Assembly: GCA_035719045.1 (NCBI GenBank)
Contig: DASTGO010000029.1
Coordinates: 1 to 13,237 of the forward strand
Direction of reading: 5' to 3'
DNA: 13,237 bases
DNA from: DASTGO01 sp035719045
Lineage (GTDB): Bacteria > Actinomycetota > Actinomycetes > Actinomycetales > Kineosporiaceae
The notes under the pieces were generated by a model that saw nothing but the letters and a program-made list of their open reading frames with translations, was not told the DNA's origin and made no database searches. Below are positions 1-6,691 of this stretch, piece by piece. Both the position numbers and the translations under genes were made by a program. The stretch's first letter is position 1; the number at the start of each line of letters is the position of its first letter.

Positions 1-129
1 CGGTCTCCCCGGCCCGACACCGGCGGCGGACTCGCCCGGCGGGTCCACGGGCAGATCGGAGGGAGCCGCACCGGGACGGTCGGGGCCGGGCAGGGCGGAC
101 TCGGCCTGGGCGGGGCGGGCCAGGTTCAT
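1..129 (-). CDS. N-terminal fragment of a divergent gene, possibly the regulator of the fad operon (partial)
   Basis: An open reading frame starts with ATG at 129 on the minus strand and stays open to the window edge (43 codons, no stop). The visible N-terminus begins MNLARPAQAESALPGPDR and is a Pro/Ala/Gly-rich, probably disordered leader, so no domain can be identified. It sits divergent from an acyl-CoA dehydrogenase operon with a perfect palindrome between the two genes, an arrangement typical of TetR-family regulators of lipid genes. That family assignment is inference only. No good Shine-Dalgarno sequence precedes the ATG. Instead a TATCCT -10-like hexamer lies six bases upstream, which would give a leaderless transcript. 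The true start could be further inside the gene, beyond the window. Confidence 0.5.
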   Translation of the reverse strand, partial: MNLARPAQAESALPGPDRPGAAPSDLPVDPPGESAAGVGPGRP

Positions 130-135
130 GGCGGC

Positions 136-164
136 AGGATACCGAGCCGTCCCCAATGGGGTAA
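136..164 (-). promoter_or_regulatory. Candidate leaderless promoter of the divergent minus-strand gene
   Basis: Read on the minus strand, TATCCT (141-136) fits the actinobacterial TANNNT -10 pattern. A weak -35-like TTACCC (164-159) lies 17 nt upstream. Transcription would start at or next to the ATG at 129, giving a leaderless mRNA. The -35 overlaps the palindrome at 161-175, as expected for autorepression. The -35 is a poor match, so this is a suggestion. Confidence 0.35.
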
Positions 165-175
165 CTCCTAGTTAC
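161..175. promoter_or_regulatory. Perfect palindrome, likely operator between divergent genes
   Basis: GTAACT-CCT-AGTTAC is a perfect 6+3+6 inverted repeat in the divergent intergenic region. The element ACTCCTAGTT (164-173) recurs as ACTCCTGGTT (176-185), a direct repeat with a 12-bp period, so two regulator dimers could bind side by side. Size and placement fit a TetR-type operator controlling the divergent gene, the fad operon, or both. The regulator is not identified from sequence. Confidence 0.55.
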
Positions 176-215
176 ACTCCTGGTTGCGGCCTGAGAGTCC
201 GGCTCCAGCAGGCAC

Positions 216-244
216 TTGGCGGACTATCTACCGATCAGTAACAT
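216..244 (+). promoter_or_regulatory. Candidate promoter of the fadE24-fadE23-fadD operon
   Basis: TTGGCG (216-221) and TAACAT (239-244) are separated by 17 nt and match the -35 and -10 patterns of a primary sigma factor (three and four of six consensus bases). This would start transcription near 251 and leave a leader of about 165 nt before the ATG at 416. The palindrome at 161-175 lies about 40 bp upstream of the -35. Confidence 0.45.
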
Positions 245-415
245 CAGCCGGAACTGCACCAGTGACCGCCGCCACACCCAGTCGCCACACCTAGCCGCGT
301 CGGCGACCGGCCGTCATCAGCTCCGTCACCCGCCGCCTCCGCCCGGGCGACAGGTCGTCACCACCGGCACGAGCCTGTGCCGGTGTCACCGCCGTGCCGC
401 AGGAGGCCCACCGCC

Positions 416-1795
416 ATGACCAGCCTTCCCGGGCGAGCCGCGTCCCCCGCCGCTGTGCCTGGCGCCCGGACCTCGCGCGACCCCATGGCCTGGGGACTGG
501 CCGTGATCAACCGCCTCGCGCAGTCGCCCCGGCTGGACCGGCTGGGCCTGCGCCCCAAGGCCGAGCGCGCCGCGTACCACGCCACCAGGACGGGACTCGG
601 CACGGCAGCCGCCCTGTCCCGGACCTTCGCCGCCGCCACCACACTGGGCGCCCCGCAACGGCTGCCCAAGGCGCCCGCCCCCGACCTGTTCGACCTGACG
701 CCGACCGAGGACCAGCAGTTGCTGCTGGAGGTGGTCCGGGAGTTCGCCGCCGAGCGGGTCCGGCCCGCCGCCGCCGGGGCCGACCGGGACTGCGCCGCCC
801 CCGACGAGCTGATCGCCACCGCCGTGGAACTCGGCATGTGGCAGGTGGCCGTGCCGGAGTCCCTCGGCGGCTTCAGCGAGCACCGGTCCGCGGTGACCGG
901 TGTCCTGGTCGCCGAGGCCCTGGCCGGAGGGGACCTCGGGCTCGCCGTCGCCATCCTCGCCCCGGCCGCGGTGAGCACCGCGCTGAGCCTGTGGGGCGAC
1001 GCCGATCAGCAGGCCACGTACCTGCCCGCGTTCACCGGGGAGAACCCGCCCCGCGCGGCACTGGCGGTCACCGAACCCCGCCCGCTGTTCGACCCGTTCA
1101 CGCTCGGGACGACCGCGACGCACAGCGGCGGCGACTACGTCCTGGAGGGCGTGAAGTCGCTGGTCCCGGCAGCCGGATCGGCCGAGTTGTTCATCATCGC
1201 GGCGATGGTCGAGGACACCGCCGACGGGAAGCCGGTCCCGGCGCTGTTCCTGGTCGAGTCGGCAGCAGCGGGGCTGACCGTCCGCCCGGAGCCCGCGATG
1301 GGCCTGCGCGCCGCCCGGACCGGCCGGCTGCAGCTGTCCGGGGTCCGGGTGCCGGCCTCGGCCCGGCTCGGCACACCGCAGGACAACCCGTACGCCGACT
1401 GCATCCGGCTCTCCCGCCTCGGCTGGTGCGCGCTGGCAGTCGGCACCGGGCAGGCCGTCCTCGACTACGTCGTGCCCTATGTCAACGAGCGGGTGGCGTT
1501 CGGCGAACCGGTCAGCCACCGGCAGGGGGTCGCCTTCATCGTCGCCGACCTGGCCACCGAGCTGGACGGGATGCGGCTGGTCACCTACCGCGCCGCGTCC
1601 CGGGCCGACCAGGGCCTGGACTACGCCCGCGAGACCGCGCTGGCCCGGCGGCTGTGCAGCGACCACGGGATGGCGATCGGCAGCGACGGCGTGCAACTGC
1701 TCGGCGGCCACGGCTACGTGAAGGAGCACCCCGTCGAACGCTGGTACCGCGATCTGCGGGCGGTCGGGGTGGCCGAGGGCATCGTCCTGATCTGA
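416..1795 (+). CDS. fadE24: Acyl-CoA dehydrogenase, FadE24-like (459 aa)
   Basis: This is a flavin-dependent acyl-CoA dehydrogenase homologue of the mycobacterial FadE24 type. The N-terminal extension with GLAVINRLAQSPRLDRLGL resembles what I recall of FadE24, as does the length (about 468 aa in M. tuberculosis). The N-terminal helical domain spans roughly residues 90-205, the beta domain 206-310 and the C-terminal helical domain 315-459. The ATG at 416 is chosen because AGGAGG ends 9 nt upstream; an ATG at 377 is in frame but lacks a ribosome site. The usual TEPGxGSD flavin/acyl loop is degenerate here (TEPRPLFDPFTL). The protein stops soon after the position of the catalytic glutamate (Glu454 in VAEGIVLI, not the usual YEGT). 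A fadE23-like gene follows, so the two probably form a heteromeric enzyme. The substrate is unknown. Confidence 0.85.
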   Translation: MTSLPGRAASPAAVPGARTSRDPMAWGLAVINRLAQSPRLDRLGLRPKAERAAYHATRTGLGTAAALSRTFAAATTLGAPQRLPKAPAPDLFDLTPTEDQQLLLEVVREFAAERVRPAAAGADRDCAAPDELIATAVELGMWQVAVPESLGGFSEHRSAVTGVLVAEALAGGDLGLAVAILAPAAVSTALSLWGDADQQATYLPAFTGENPPRAALAVTEPRPLFDPFTLGTTATHSGGDYVLEGVKSLVPAAGSAELFIIAAMVEDTADGKPVPALFLVESAAAGLTVRPEPAMGLRAARTGRLQLSGVRVPASARLGTPQDNPYADCIRLSRLGWCALAVGTGQAVLDYVVPYVNERVAFGEPVSHRQGVAFIVADLATELDGMRLVTYRAASRADQGLDYARETALARRLCSDHGMAIGSDGVQLLGGHGYVKEHPVERWYRDLRAVGVAEGIVLI

Positions 1796-1855
1796 GCCGC
1801 CTGAGCCACTTCTGCCCACCGGACCCCGCAATACCTAGTCCCCCAAGGCTTTCCC

Positions 1856-1882
1856 AGCCGGCCCCGGCCCACCCGGCCGGCT
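1856..1882 (+). other. Intercistronic hairpin just before the fadE23 ribosome site
   Basis: AGCCGGCC (1856-1863) pairs perfectly with GGCCGGCT (1875-1882), leaving an 11-nt loop. The stem ends five bases before the GGAGGAG ribosome site at 1887-1893. There is no T-tract. It could partly terminate, stabilise or process the transcript between the two fadE genes; the role is not known. Confidence 0.4.
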
Positions 1883-1898
1883 CGACGGAGGAGTACCC

Positions 1899-3104
1899 GT
1901 GATCAACCTCGAACTGCCGCGCAAGCTGGCCCCAGCGGTCAGGCAGGCCCGGGCCGTGGCGACGGAGGTGTTCCGGCCCAATTCCCGGACCTACGACCGG
2001 GCCGAGCACACCCGCCCGAAGGAGCTGGACATGCTGGCCGCCGTCATCGACGGCCTCAACGACGCCGGGCAGGGCGGCAGCGGCGCGGCGGGGGTACGCC
2101 GGACCGAACCCGCCGGGGGCCGGATCCGCAACGGCACCAACATGTCCACGGTGCTGTCCGTCCTCGAGCTGTGCTGGGGTGACGTCGGCCTGCTGCTGTC
2201 GCTGCCCAAGCAGGGGCTGGGCAACGCCGCGGTGGCGTCGGTGGCCGATGACGAGCAGCTCAAGCGCTTCGGGCACCTGTGGGCCGCGATGGCCATCACC
2301 GAACCCGGCTGCGGCTCCGACAGTGCGGCCATCACCACCACGGCTCGGCTGGACGGCGACCACTACGTGCTCAACGGAGAGAAGATCTTCGTCACCGCCG
2401 GCGGGCGCTGCGACGCCGTCGTGGTCTGGGCGACCCTGGACCGCGCCCTGGGCCGGGCCGCCATCAAGTCGTTCCTGGTGGAGAAGGGCACCCCGGGCTT
2501 CGAGGTGGTGCGGCTGGAGGAGAAGCTCGGGATCCGGGCCAGCGACACCGCGACGCTGCGGCTGGACAACGTCCGGGTGCCGAGGGAGAACCTGCTCGGC
2601 ACTCCCGAGATCGACACCGAGCGCGGGTTCGCCGGGGTGATGCAGACCTTCGACAACACCCGCCCGCTGGTGGCCGCGATGGCGCTCGGTGTGGCCCGGG
2701 CCGCGTTGGAGGAGACCCACCGGTTGCTGACCGAGGCCGGGATCATCGTGGACTACGACCGTCCGGCGGCCGTCCAGAGTGCGGCCGCGGCCGCCTTCCT
2801 GGAGGCCGAGTCGGACTACGAGTCGGCGTATCTGCTGACCCTGCGGGCCGCCTGGATGGCCGACAACGCGCAACCGAACTCGCTGCAGGCCTCGATGGCC
2901 AAGGCGAAGGCCGGGCGGACGGCCACGGCGGTCACCCTGCGCTGCGTCGCCCTGGCCGGCAGCCTCGGCTACACCGAGGACGGCCTGCTGGAGAAGTGGG
3001 CGCGGGACGCCAAGATCCTCGACATCTTCGAGGGCACCCAACAGATCCAGAAGCTCATCATCGCCCGCCGCGTGCTCGGCAAGTCCTCCGCAGAACTGCG
3101 CTGA
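1899..3104 (+). CDS. fadE23: Acyl-CoA dehydrogenase, FadE23-like (401 aa)
   Basis: This is a full-length acyl-CoA dehydrogenase, which oxidises an acyl-CoA to the 2-enoyl-CoA using FAD. The opening INLELPRKL and the 401-aa length match my recollection of mycobacterial FadE23, which also lies directly after fadE24. The canonical flavin/acyl loop MAITEPGCGSDSA is near residues 130-142. The motif FEGTQQIQ near the C-terminus supplies the catalytic base, Glu378. The GTG start at 1899 is preceded by GGAGGAG (1887-1893) at good spacing. The gene is 103 nt downstream of fadE24-like and 122 nt upstream of the acyl-CoA synthetase, all co-directional. Compared with its neighbour, this subunit has the intact active-site motifs. 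The chain length or sterol nature of the substrate cannot be told from sequence. Confidence 0.9.
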   Translation: MINLELPRKLAPAVRQARAVATEVFRPNSRTYDRAEHTRPKELDMLAAVIDGLNDAGQGGSGAAGVRRTEPAGGRIRNGTNMSTVLSVLELCWGDVGLLLSLPKQGLGNAAVASVADDEQLKRFGHLWAAMAITEPGCGSDSAAITTTARLDGDHYVLNGEKIFVTAGGRCDAVVVWATLDRALGRAAIKSFLVEKGTPGFEVVRLEEKLGIRASDTATLRLDNVRVPRENLLGTPEIDTERGFAGVMQTFDNTRPLVAAMALGVARAALEETHRLLTEAGIIVDYDRPAAVQSAAAAAFLEAESDYESAYLLTLRAAWMADNAQPNSLQASMAKAKAGRTATAVTLRCVALAGSLGYTEDGLLEKWARDAKILDIFEGTQQIQKLIIARRVLGKSSAELR

Positions 3105-3114
3105 GCCGGACCCA

Positions 3115-3143
3115 CGGCACGACCCACCCGGCACGACCCACCC
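3115..3143. repeat. 14-bp perfect tandem duplication between fadE23 and the acyl-CoA synthetase
   Basis: GGCACGACCCACCC occurs twice head to tail (3116-3129 and 3130-3143) directly after the fadE23 stop. It is probably a replication-slippage duplication in the spacer. No function is evident. Confidence 0.6.
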
Positions 3144-3226
3144 ACTGGTTCCGCCAGATCCCTTCCCGCCCAAGCATTCCGCAGGACCCGGCATCGTTGC
3201 GGCCGCCACTCAGTGAGGAGCACGTG

Positions 3227-4873
3227 ATGGGACAGTCCACGACCCGATCTCCCTCGTACCGGGCCCGGGCCGCCCAACTCGCGAAGGAGACCGCCGTCCT
3301 GCTCCGGGCCGGAGTGCTCGCCCCGGGGACCCCGGGACAGATCGCCGGGCAGCTGGGCCAGTTGCGCCAGTACGGGCCGACCCTCGCCGGGTCCTACGGG
3401 GCCGCGGCGCGCCGGGTCCCGAACCGGGTCGCCGTCCAGGACGAGACCAACTCCCGGACCTTCGCGCAACTGGACGCCCGGGCCACCGCGATCGCCCGTG
3501 GCCTGGGCGCCCACGGCATCGGTCCACAGGACACCCTGGCGATCCTCGGCCGCAACAGCGTCGCCTTCGTCGAGGCTCTGGTCGCAACCTCCCGGGTCGG
3601 CGCCGATGCCTTGCTGCTCAGCACCTTCCTGTCCGCACCGCAGACCCGGGAGGTGATGCTGCGGGAGCGCCCGAAGGTGATCTTCGTCGACATGGAGCTG
3701 CTGCCCCTGCTGGAGCAGGCACCCGAGGACGTCCTGGTGGTGACCCTGCGACCGCACAACGGCCGGCGCGGCTTCCTCTCCCTGGACGAGCTGGCGGCCT
3801 CCAGCGGCCCGAACCCGGATCCGGGCGGTCGGCGCGGCCGGCTCATCGTGCTCACCTCCGGCACCACGGGCACCCCGAAGGGCGCCCGGCGACCGGCCCC
3901 GACCAGCCTCAGCCCGGCGGCGTCCATGCTGTCCCGGCTACGGCTGCACACCAGTGACACGATCATGGTCTCCTCGCCCCTGTTCCACACCTGGGCCCTC
4001 GGTGTGCTGCAGATCGCCGGCGCCCTGGCCGCGACCGTCGTGCTGCGGCAGCGGGCCGATCCGGAGGTGGTGCTCGCCGCGGTCGAGGAGGCGGGCTGCA
4101 CCGCGGTGACGGCGGTACCGGTGATCCTGGAACGGATCCTGCAGCTGCCGCCCGGCGCGCGCGCCCGCTACCGCACCGAGAAGCTACGGGTGGTGGCCAG
4201 TTCGGGCTCGGCGCTGACCAAGGACGTGGCAACCCGCTTCCAGGACGTCTTCGGCGAGGTGCTCTACAACGTCTACGGCTCCACCGAGATCAGCTGGGCG
4301 GCGATCGCCACCCCTGAGGATCTGCGGGCCGCCGCGGGCACGGCGGGCAAGGCACCGCTGGGCACCCGGCTGATGGTGCTCGACGACAACGGCAATCCCG
4401 TGCCGCAGGGCGAGACCGGGCGGATCTTCGTCGGCAACGACCTGCTGTTCGAGGGATACACCGGCGGGACCAGCCGGGAACAGTGGGACGGGCTGATGTC
4501 CACCGGGGACAAGGGCTATCTCGACCACGAGGGCCGGCTGATGGTGGTCGGCCGGGAGGACGACCTGGTGATCAGCGGAGCGGAGAAGATCTACCCACTG
4601 GAGGTGGAGGAGGTCATCCTCTCCCTGCCCGGGGTTCGCGAGGTCGCCGTGGTCGGCCGCCCGGACGAGGAGATGGGTCAGCGCCTGGTGGCCTATGTGG
4701 TCTGCGAGGACGGGATCCAGCTCACCGCGGGACAGGTGCAGGACCACGTCCGCCGGCGGCTGGCCCGCTTCGCCGTGCCGAAGGAGGTCGGCTTCCTCAG
4801 CCGGCTGCCCCGCACCCCCACCGGCAAGGTGGTCCCGCGGCTGCTGCCGAACGGTGCGGTGCCCACGCAGTGA
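3227..4873 (+). CDS. Fatty-acyl-CoA synthetase, FadD/AMP-binding family (548 aa)
   Basis: This ANL-superfamily adenylate-forming enzyme activates a carboxylic acid to acyl-AMP and then to the CoA thioester. Visible motifs in order are the phosphate loop TSGTTGTPKG (210-219), the A5 motif YGSTEI (350-355), the A7 motif STGDKGYLD with Asp427, the A8 hinge GREDDLVISGAEKIYPLEVE with Arg443, and the A10 lysine in PTGKVV (Lys534). All core catalytic residues are therefore present. The ATG at 3227 is chosen because GAGGAG (3215-3220) lies six nt upstream; the adjacent in-frame GTG at 3224 is only three nt from it. The gene is third in the operon, so it probably supplies acyl-CoA to the FadE pair. 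The N-terminal segment resembles mycobacterial FadD-type ligases, but I cannot assign a number or a substrate. The stop codon lies in an 18-bp tandem duplication. Confidence 0.9.
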   Translation: MGQSTTRSPSYRARAAQLAKETAVLLRAGVLAPGTPGQIAGQLGQLRQYGPTLAGSYGAAARRVPNRVAVQDETNSRTFAQLDARATAIARGLGAHGIGPQDTLAILGRNSVAFVEALVATSRVGADALLLSTFLSAPQTREVMLRERPKVIFVDMELLPLLEQAPEDVLVVTLRPHNGRRGFLSLDELAASSGPNPDPGGRRGRLIVLTSGTTGTPKGARRPAPTSLSPAASMLSRLRLHTSDTIMVSSPLFHTWALGVLQIAGALAATVVLRQRADPEVVLAAVEEAGCTAVTAVPVILERILQLPPGARARYRTEKLRVVASSGSALTKDVATRFQDVFGEVLYNVYGSTEISWAAIATPEDLRAAAGTAGKAPLGTRLMVLDDNGNPVPQGETGRIFVGNDLLFEGYTGGTSREQWDGLMSTGDKGYLDHEGRLMVVGREDDLVISGAEKIYPLEVEEVILSLPGVREVAVVGRPDEEMGQRLVAYVVCEDGIQLTAGQVQDHVRRRLARFAVPKEVGFLSRLPRTPTGKVVPRLLPNGAVPTQ

Positions 4874-4893
4874 ATGGTGCCCACACAGTGAAT
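4858..4893. repeat. 18-bp tandem duplication carrying the acyl-CoA synthetase stop codon
   Basis: GGTGCCCACGCAGTGAAT (4858-4875) is followed directly by GGTGCCCACACAGTGAAT (4876-4893), 17 of 18 bases identical. The unit is a multiple of three, so the stop codon TGA is duplicated in frame, with the second copy at 4889-4891. The rest of the 307-nt gap to lsr2 holds only a weak hairpin (4923-4936) and the candidate lsr2 promoter; I saw no other gene in it. Confidence 0.6.
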
Positions 4894-5112
4894 ACAGTCC
4901 GGCCACCATCGCCGGGTGAGCAGCCGATATGTCGGCCGGCCTGTCGGCCCACGACGACGGGGACGTCATGCCGGCCAATCTCCACCCGCCGGCCCGCGAC
5001 CGATACCTGCGCAGATATGCCCGTCTCCGCGGGGAATCACTGTCCGCCTGGCCCCCGGACCCGACCGCATCGGGACGGAATCTGCGCGCATCCCACGTCC
5101 CACGGTGCAGGC

Positions 5113-5143
5113 TTCAGAAATGTCTGCATGCTGACGATAGAGT
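5113..5143 (+). promoter_or_regulatory. Candidate lsr2 promoter
   Basis: TTCAGA (5113-5118) and TAGAGT (5138-5143) are separated by 19 nt and give a plausible -35/-10 pair in a locally AT-richer stretch. This would leave a short leader of about 30 nt before the GTG at 5181. The spacing is longer than ideal, so the -10 is more credible than the -35. Confidence 0.35.
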
Positions 5144-5180
5144 GCGCACACCGGGGGTCGAGTCAAGAAAGAGGGATCGC

Positions 5181-5546
5181 GTGGCCCAGAAGGTCCTGAC
5201 GACACTCCAGGACGATATTGACGGCAGCAAGGCGAGCGAGACGGTGACCTTCGCGCTCGACGGCGTGACGTACCAGATCGACCTCAACACCAGGCACGCC
5301 ACCAAGCTCCGCAAGACGTTCGCCCCCTTCATCAGTGCGGGCCGACGGGTCGGCGGGCGCAGCGTCCGACGCGCCCCGGCGGCGGTGGCACCCGCCCCCG
5401 CCGCACGTCGCAGTCGCGCCAAGGCCGAGACCCCGGTGGACCCCGCCGCGGTACGGGCCTGGGCGTCCGCGAACCGGATCAAGGTCTCCCCGCGCGGACG
5501 GATCCCCGGCTCCGTCGTCGCACAGTTCCGCGCCGCCGGTCACTGA
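5181..5546 (+). CDS. lsr2: Lsr2 nucleoid-associated DNA-bridging silencer (121 aa)
   Basis: Lsr2 is the actinobacterial functional analogue of H-NS. It binds AT-rich DNA, bridges it and silences horizontally acquired and other genes. The N-terminal oligomerisation domain is clear (residues 1-60, with DDIDGS, VTFALDGVTYQIDL, ATKLRKTFAPFISAGRRVGGR). A basic Pro/Ala linker (61-85) leads to the C-terminal DNA-binding domain, with VRAWASANRIKVS and the AT-hook-like RGR at 105-107 in SPRGRIPG. Length is close to the roughly 112 aa of M. tuberculosis Lsr2. The GTG at 5181 is chosen because GAGGGA lies at 5171-5176 and VAQKVLTTLQDD matches the family N-terminus; longer in-frame starts from 4929 add unrelated sequence. 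The gene appears to be its own transcription unit with a terminator 9 nt after the stop. Confidence 0.97.
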   Translation: MAQKVLTTLQDDIDGSKASETVTFALDGVTYQIDLNTRHATKLRKTFAPFISAGRRVGGRSVRRAPAAVAPAPAARRSRAKAETPVDPAAVRAWASANRIKVSPRGRIPGSVVAQFRAAGH

Positions 5547-5554
5547 TCTGCGGA

Positions 5555-5595
5555 ACCGGGCGCCCGGACCGACCGTTCGGTTCCGGGCGCCCGGT
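5555..5595 (+). terminator. Strong GC-rich hairpin terminator after lsr2
   Basis: ACCGGGCGCCCGGA (5555-5568) pairs perfectly with TCCGGGCGCCCGGT (5582-5595), a 14-bp stem with a 13-nt loop, starting 9 nt after the lsr2 stop. There is no U-tract, as is common for actinobacterial terminators. Each arm contains CCGGGCGCCCGG, itself a palindrome, so a two-hairpin or cruciform fold is also possible. Confidence 0.75.
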
Positions 5596-5632
5596 CGGCG
5601 CGCCCGATCGGTCAGCACACCTGGAGCACCCT

Positions 5633-5716
5633 CTGCTCGCGAGCCTGCTCCGGATCGCCGTCCTGCTGCTGATCTGCGTCCCACTGTGCACCCACCGGTA
5701 CGCCCGCCAGCAGTGA
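5633..5716 (+). other. Possible CTG-initiated 27-residue hydrophobic peptide (doubtful)
   Basis: A reading frame ending TGA at 5714-5716 encodes a hydrophobic stretch, LLASLLRIAVLLLICVPLC, with a basic tail THRYARQQ, resembling a single membrane helix. GGAG (5623-5626) lies six nt before a CTG at 5633. No ATG, GTG or TTG exists in this frame before the upstream gene, so it needs a rare CTG start or is a remnant. It lies in the 340-nt gap between lsr2 and the first AIM24 gene, which otherwise holds the lsr2 terminator and the inverted repeat at 5794-5832. Confidence 0.15.
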
Positions 5717-5793
5717 CTCCGTGCGGGCCGCCACCGTGACGGACACATCTGCCCACTTGCGCAACACGCACTTGGCCGAAACGCCTCAGCCGA

Positions 5794-5832
5794 GCCGATC
5801 CGGCTGGTACGGTCCTCGCCAGCCGGATCGGC
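5794..5832. repeat. 14-bp perfect inverted repeat upstream of the AIM24 pair
   Basis: GCCGATCCGGCTGG (5794-5807) pairs perfectly with CCAGCCGGATCGGC (5819-5832), leaving an 11-nt loop (5808-5818). The loop begins with TACGGT, which with the preceding TGG forms an extended -10-like TGGTACGGT (5805-5813). The element could be an operator over the AIM24 promoter, a transcript hairpin, or a terminator for upstream transcription. It ends seven bases before an in-frame GTG at 5839 and would hinder initiation there. Confidence 0.55.
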
Positions 5833-5886
5833 AGCCTCGTGACCACCGGCACCATCCGGCGGGCGTCGCGGCGAGCGGAGGCGGGC

Positions 5887-6684
5887 GTGGAGCGGATCGA
5901 GTGCGAGTGGTGCCGGCTGCAGAATCCTCCGGAGGCCAGCACCTGCGTGGCCTGCGGGGCACCGCTGGACGGCCGGCGGATGGTCAGCGACTCCGGCTGG
6001 CGGGAGGCCCCCCGGCTGCGGGACATGACCGAGTTCCGGTTCTCCGGCTCGGTCTGCCAGGTGGAGGGTGAACTGGTCCCGGTCGCGGAGATCGCGCTGG
6101 CCCAGGGTGATGCCGTCTACTTCGAGCATCACGTCCTGCTCTGGAAGGACGAGCAGACCCCGCTCGCCGCGATGCAGACCGGCGGCGGGATGCGACGGAT
6201 GATCGGCGGGATGCCGTTCGTCCTGTCGGTGGCCTACGGCCCGGGACGGGTGGCGTTCTCCCGGGACTCCCCCGGCGAGCTCGTGGTGCTGCCGCTGCAC
6301 CCCGGGATGGAACTCGACGTCCGCGAGCACGCCTTCCTCGTCGCCACGCACACGATCAGCTACTCCTTCGTGCGGATCAAGGGCCTGGCGAACCTGCTGC
6401 ACGGCGGCAACGGCATGTACCTGGACCGCTTCGTCACCGCCGGGGCACCGGGCCTGCTCCTGTTGCACGGCAACGGGAACGTGCTCGAGCGGACCCTGAC
6501 ACCGGGCGAGCGGATCCTCGTCGAGCCCGGCGGGTTCCTCTACAAGGACGCCTCGGTGCAACTGCAGGCGGTCCAGATGCCGGTGCGGACGGGCCTGTTC
6601 CGCCACGGCATGTACCTGGCGGAGATGACCGGCCCCGGCCGGGTCGGGATCCAGTCCATGTACGTCCACCACCACGCGGAATGA
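5887..6684 (+). CDS. AIM24-family protein with N-terminal zinc ribbon, copy 1 (about 265 aa)
   Basis: The body of the protein (about residues 38-262) is an AIM24/DUF124 (TIGR00266-like) beta-rich domain. Characteristic blocks are VEGELVPVAEIALAQGDAVYF, MRRMIGGMPFVLS, YGPGRVAFS, VREHAFLVAT, PGLLLLHGNG, LTPGERILVEPG and MTGPGRVGIQS. The N-terminus has CEWC-x10-CVACG (Cys6, 9, 20, 23), a four-cysteine zinc ribbon. Yeast Aim24 is a mitochondrial membrane-organising factor; the bacterial role is not established. The GTG at 5887 is preferred because GGAGG lies five nt upstream. An in-frame GTG at 5839 would add 16 residues but has a poor ribosome site next to a hairpin. No membrane helix is predicted, so it is probably cytosolic. 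It is followed after 7 nt by a paralogue. Confidence 0.85.
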   Translation: MERIECEWCRLQNPPEASTCVACGAPLDGRRMVSDSGWREAPRLRDMTEFRFSGSVCQVEGELVPVAEIALAQGDAVYFEHHVLLWKDEQTPLAAMQTGGGMRRMIGGMPFVLSVAYGPGRVAFSRDSPGELVVLPLHPGMELDVREHAFLVATHTISYSFVRIKGLANLLHGGNGMYLDRFVTAGAPGLLLLHGNGNVLERTLTPGERILVEPGGFLYKDASVQLQAVQMPVRTGLFRHGMYLAEMTGPGRVGIQSMYVHHHAE

Positions 6685-6691
6685 CCGGCCG

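Noticed and set aside
386..1831. Long minus-strand open frame opposite the fadE24-like gene
   Set aside because: Its translation is Gly/Pro/Arg/His-rich without any domain, as expected for an antisense frame of GC-rich coding DNA, and the plus strand encodes a clear acyl-CoA dehydrogenase.
2279..3226. N-terminal extension of the acyl-CoA synthetase frame across fadE23
   Set aside because: The extension is an out-of-frame reading of fadE23 (Arg/Gly-rich). The real start is the ATG at 3227 with its own ribosome site.
4929..5180. 84-residue N-terminal extension of Lsr2
   Set aside because: Lsr2 proteins are about 110-120 residues and begin at the conserved A(Q/K)KV motif. The extension has no family resemblance, and a ribosome site precedes the GTG at 5181.
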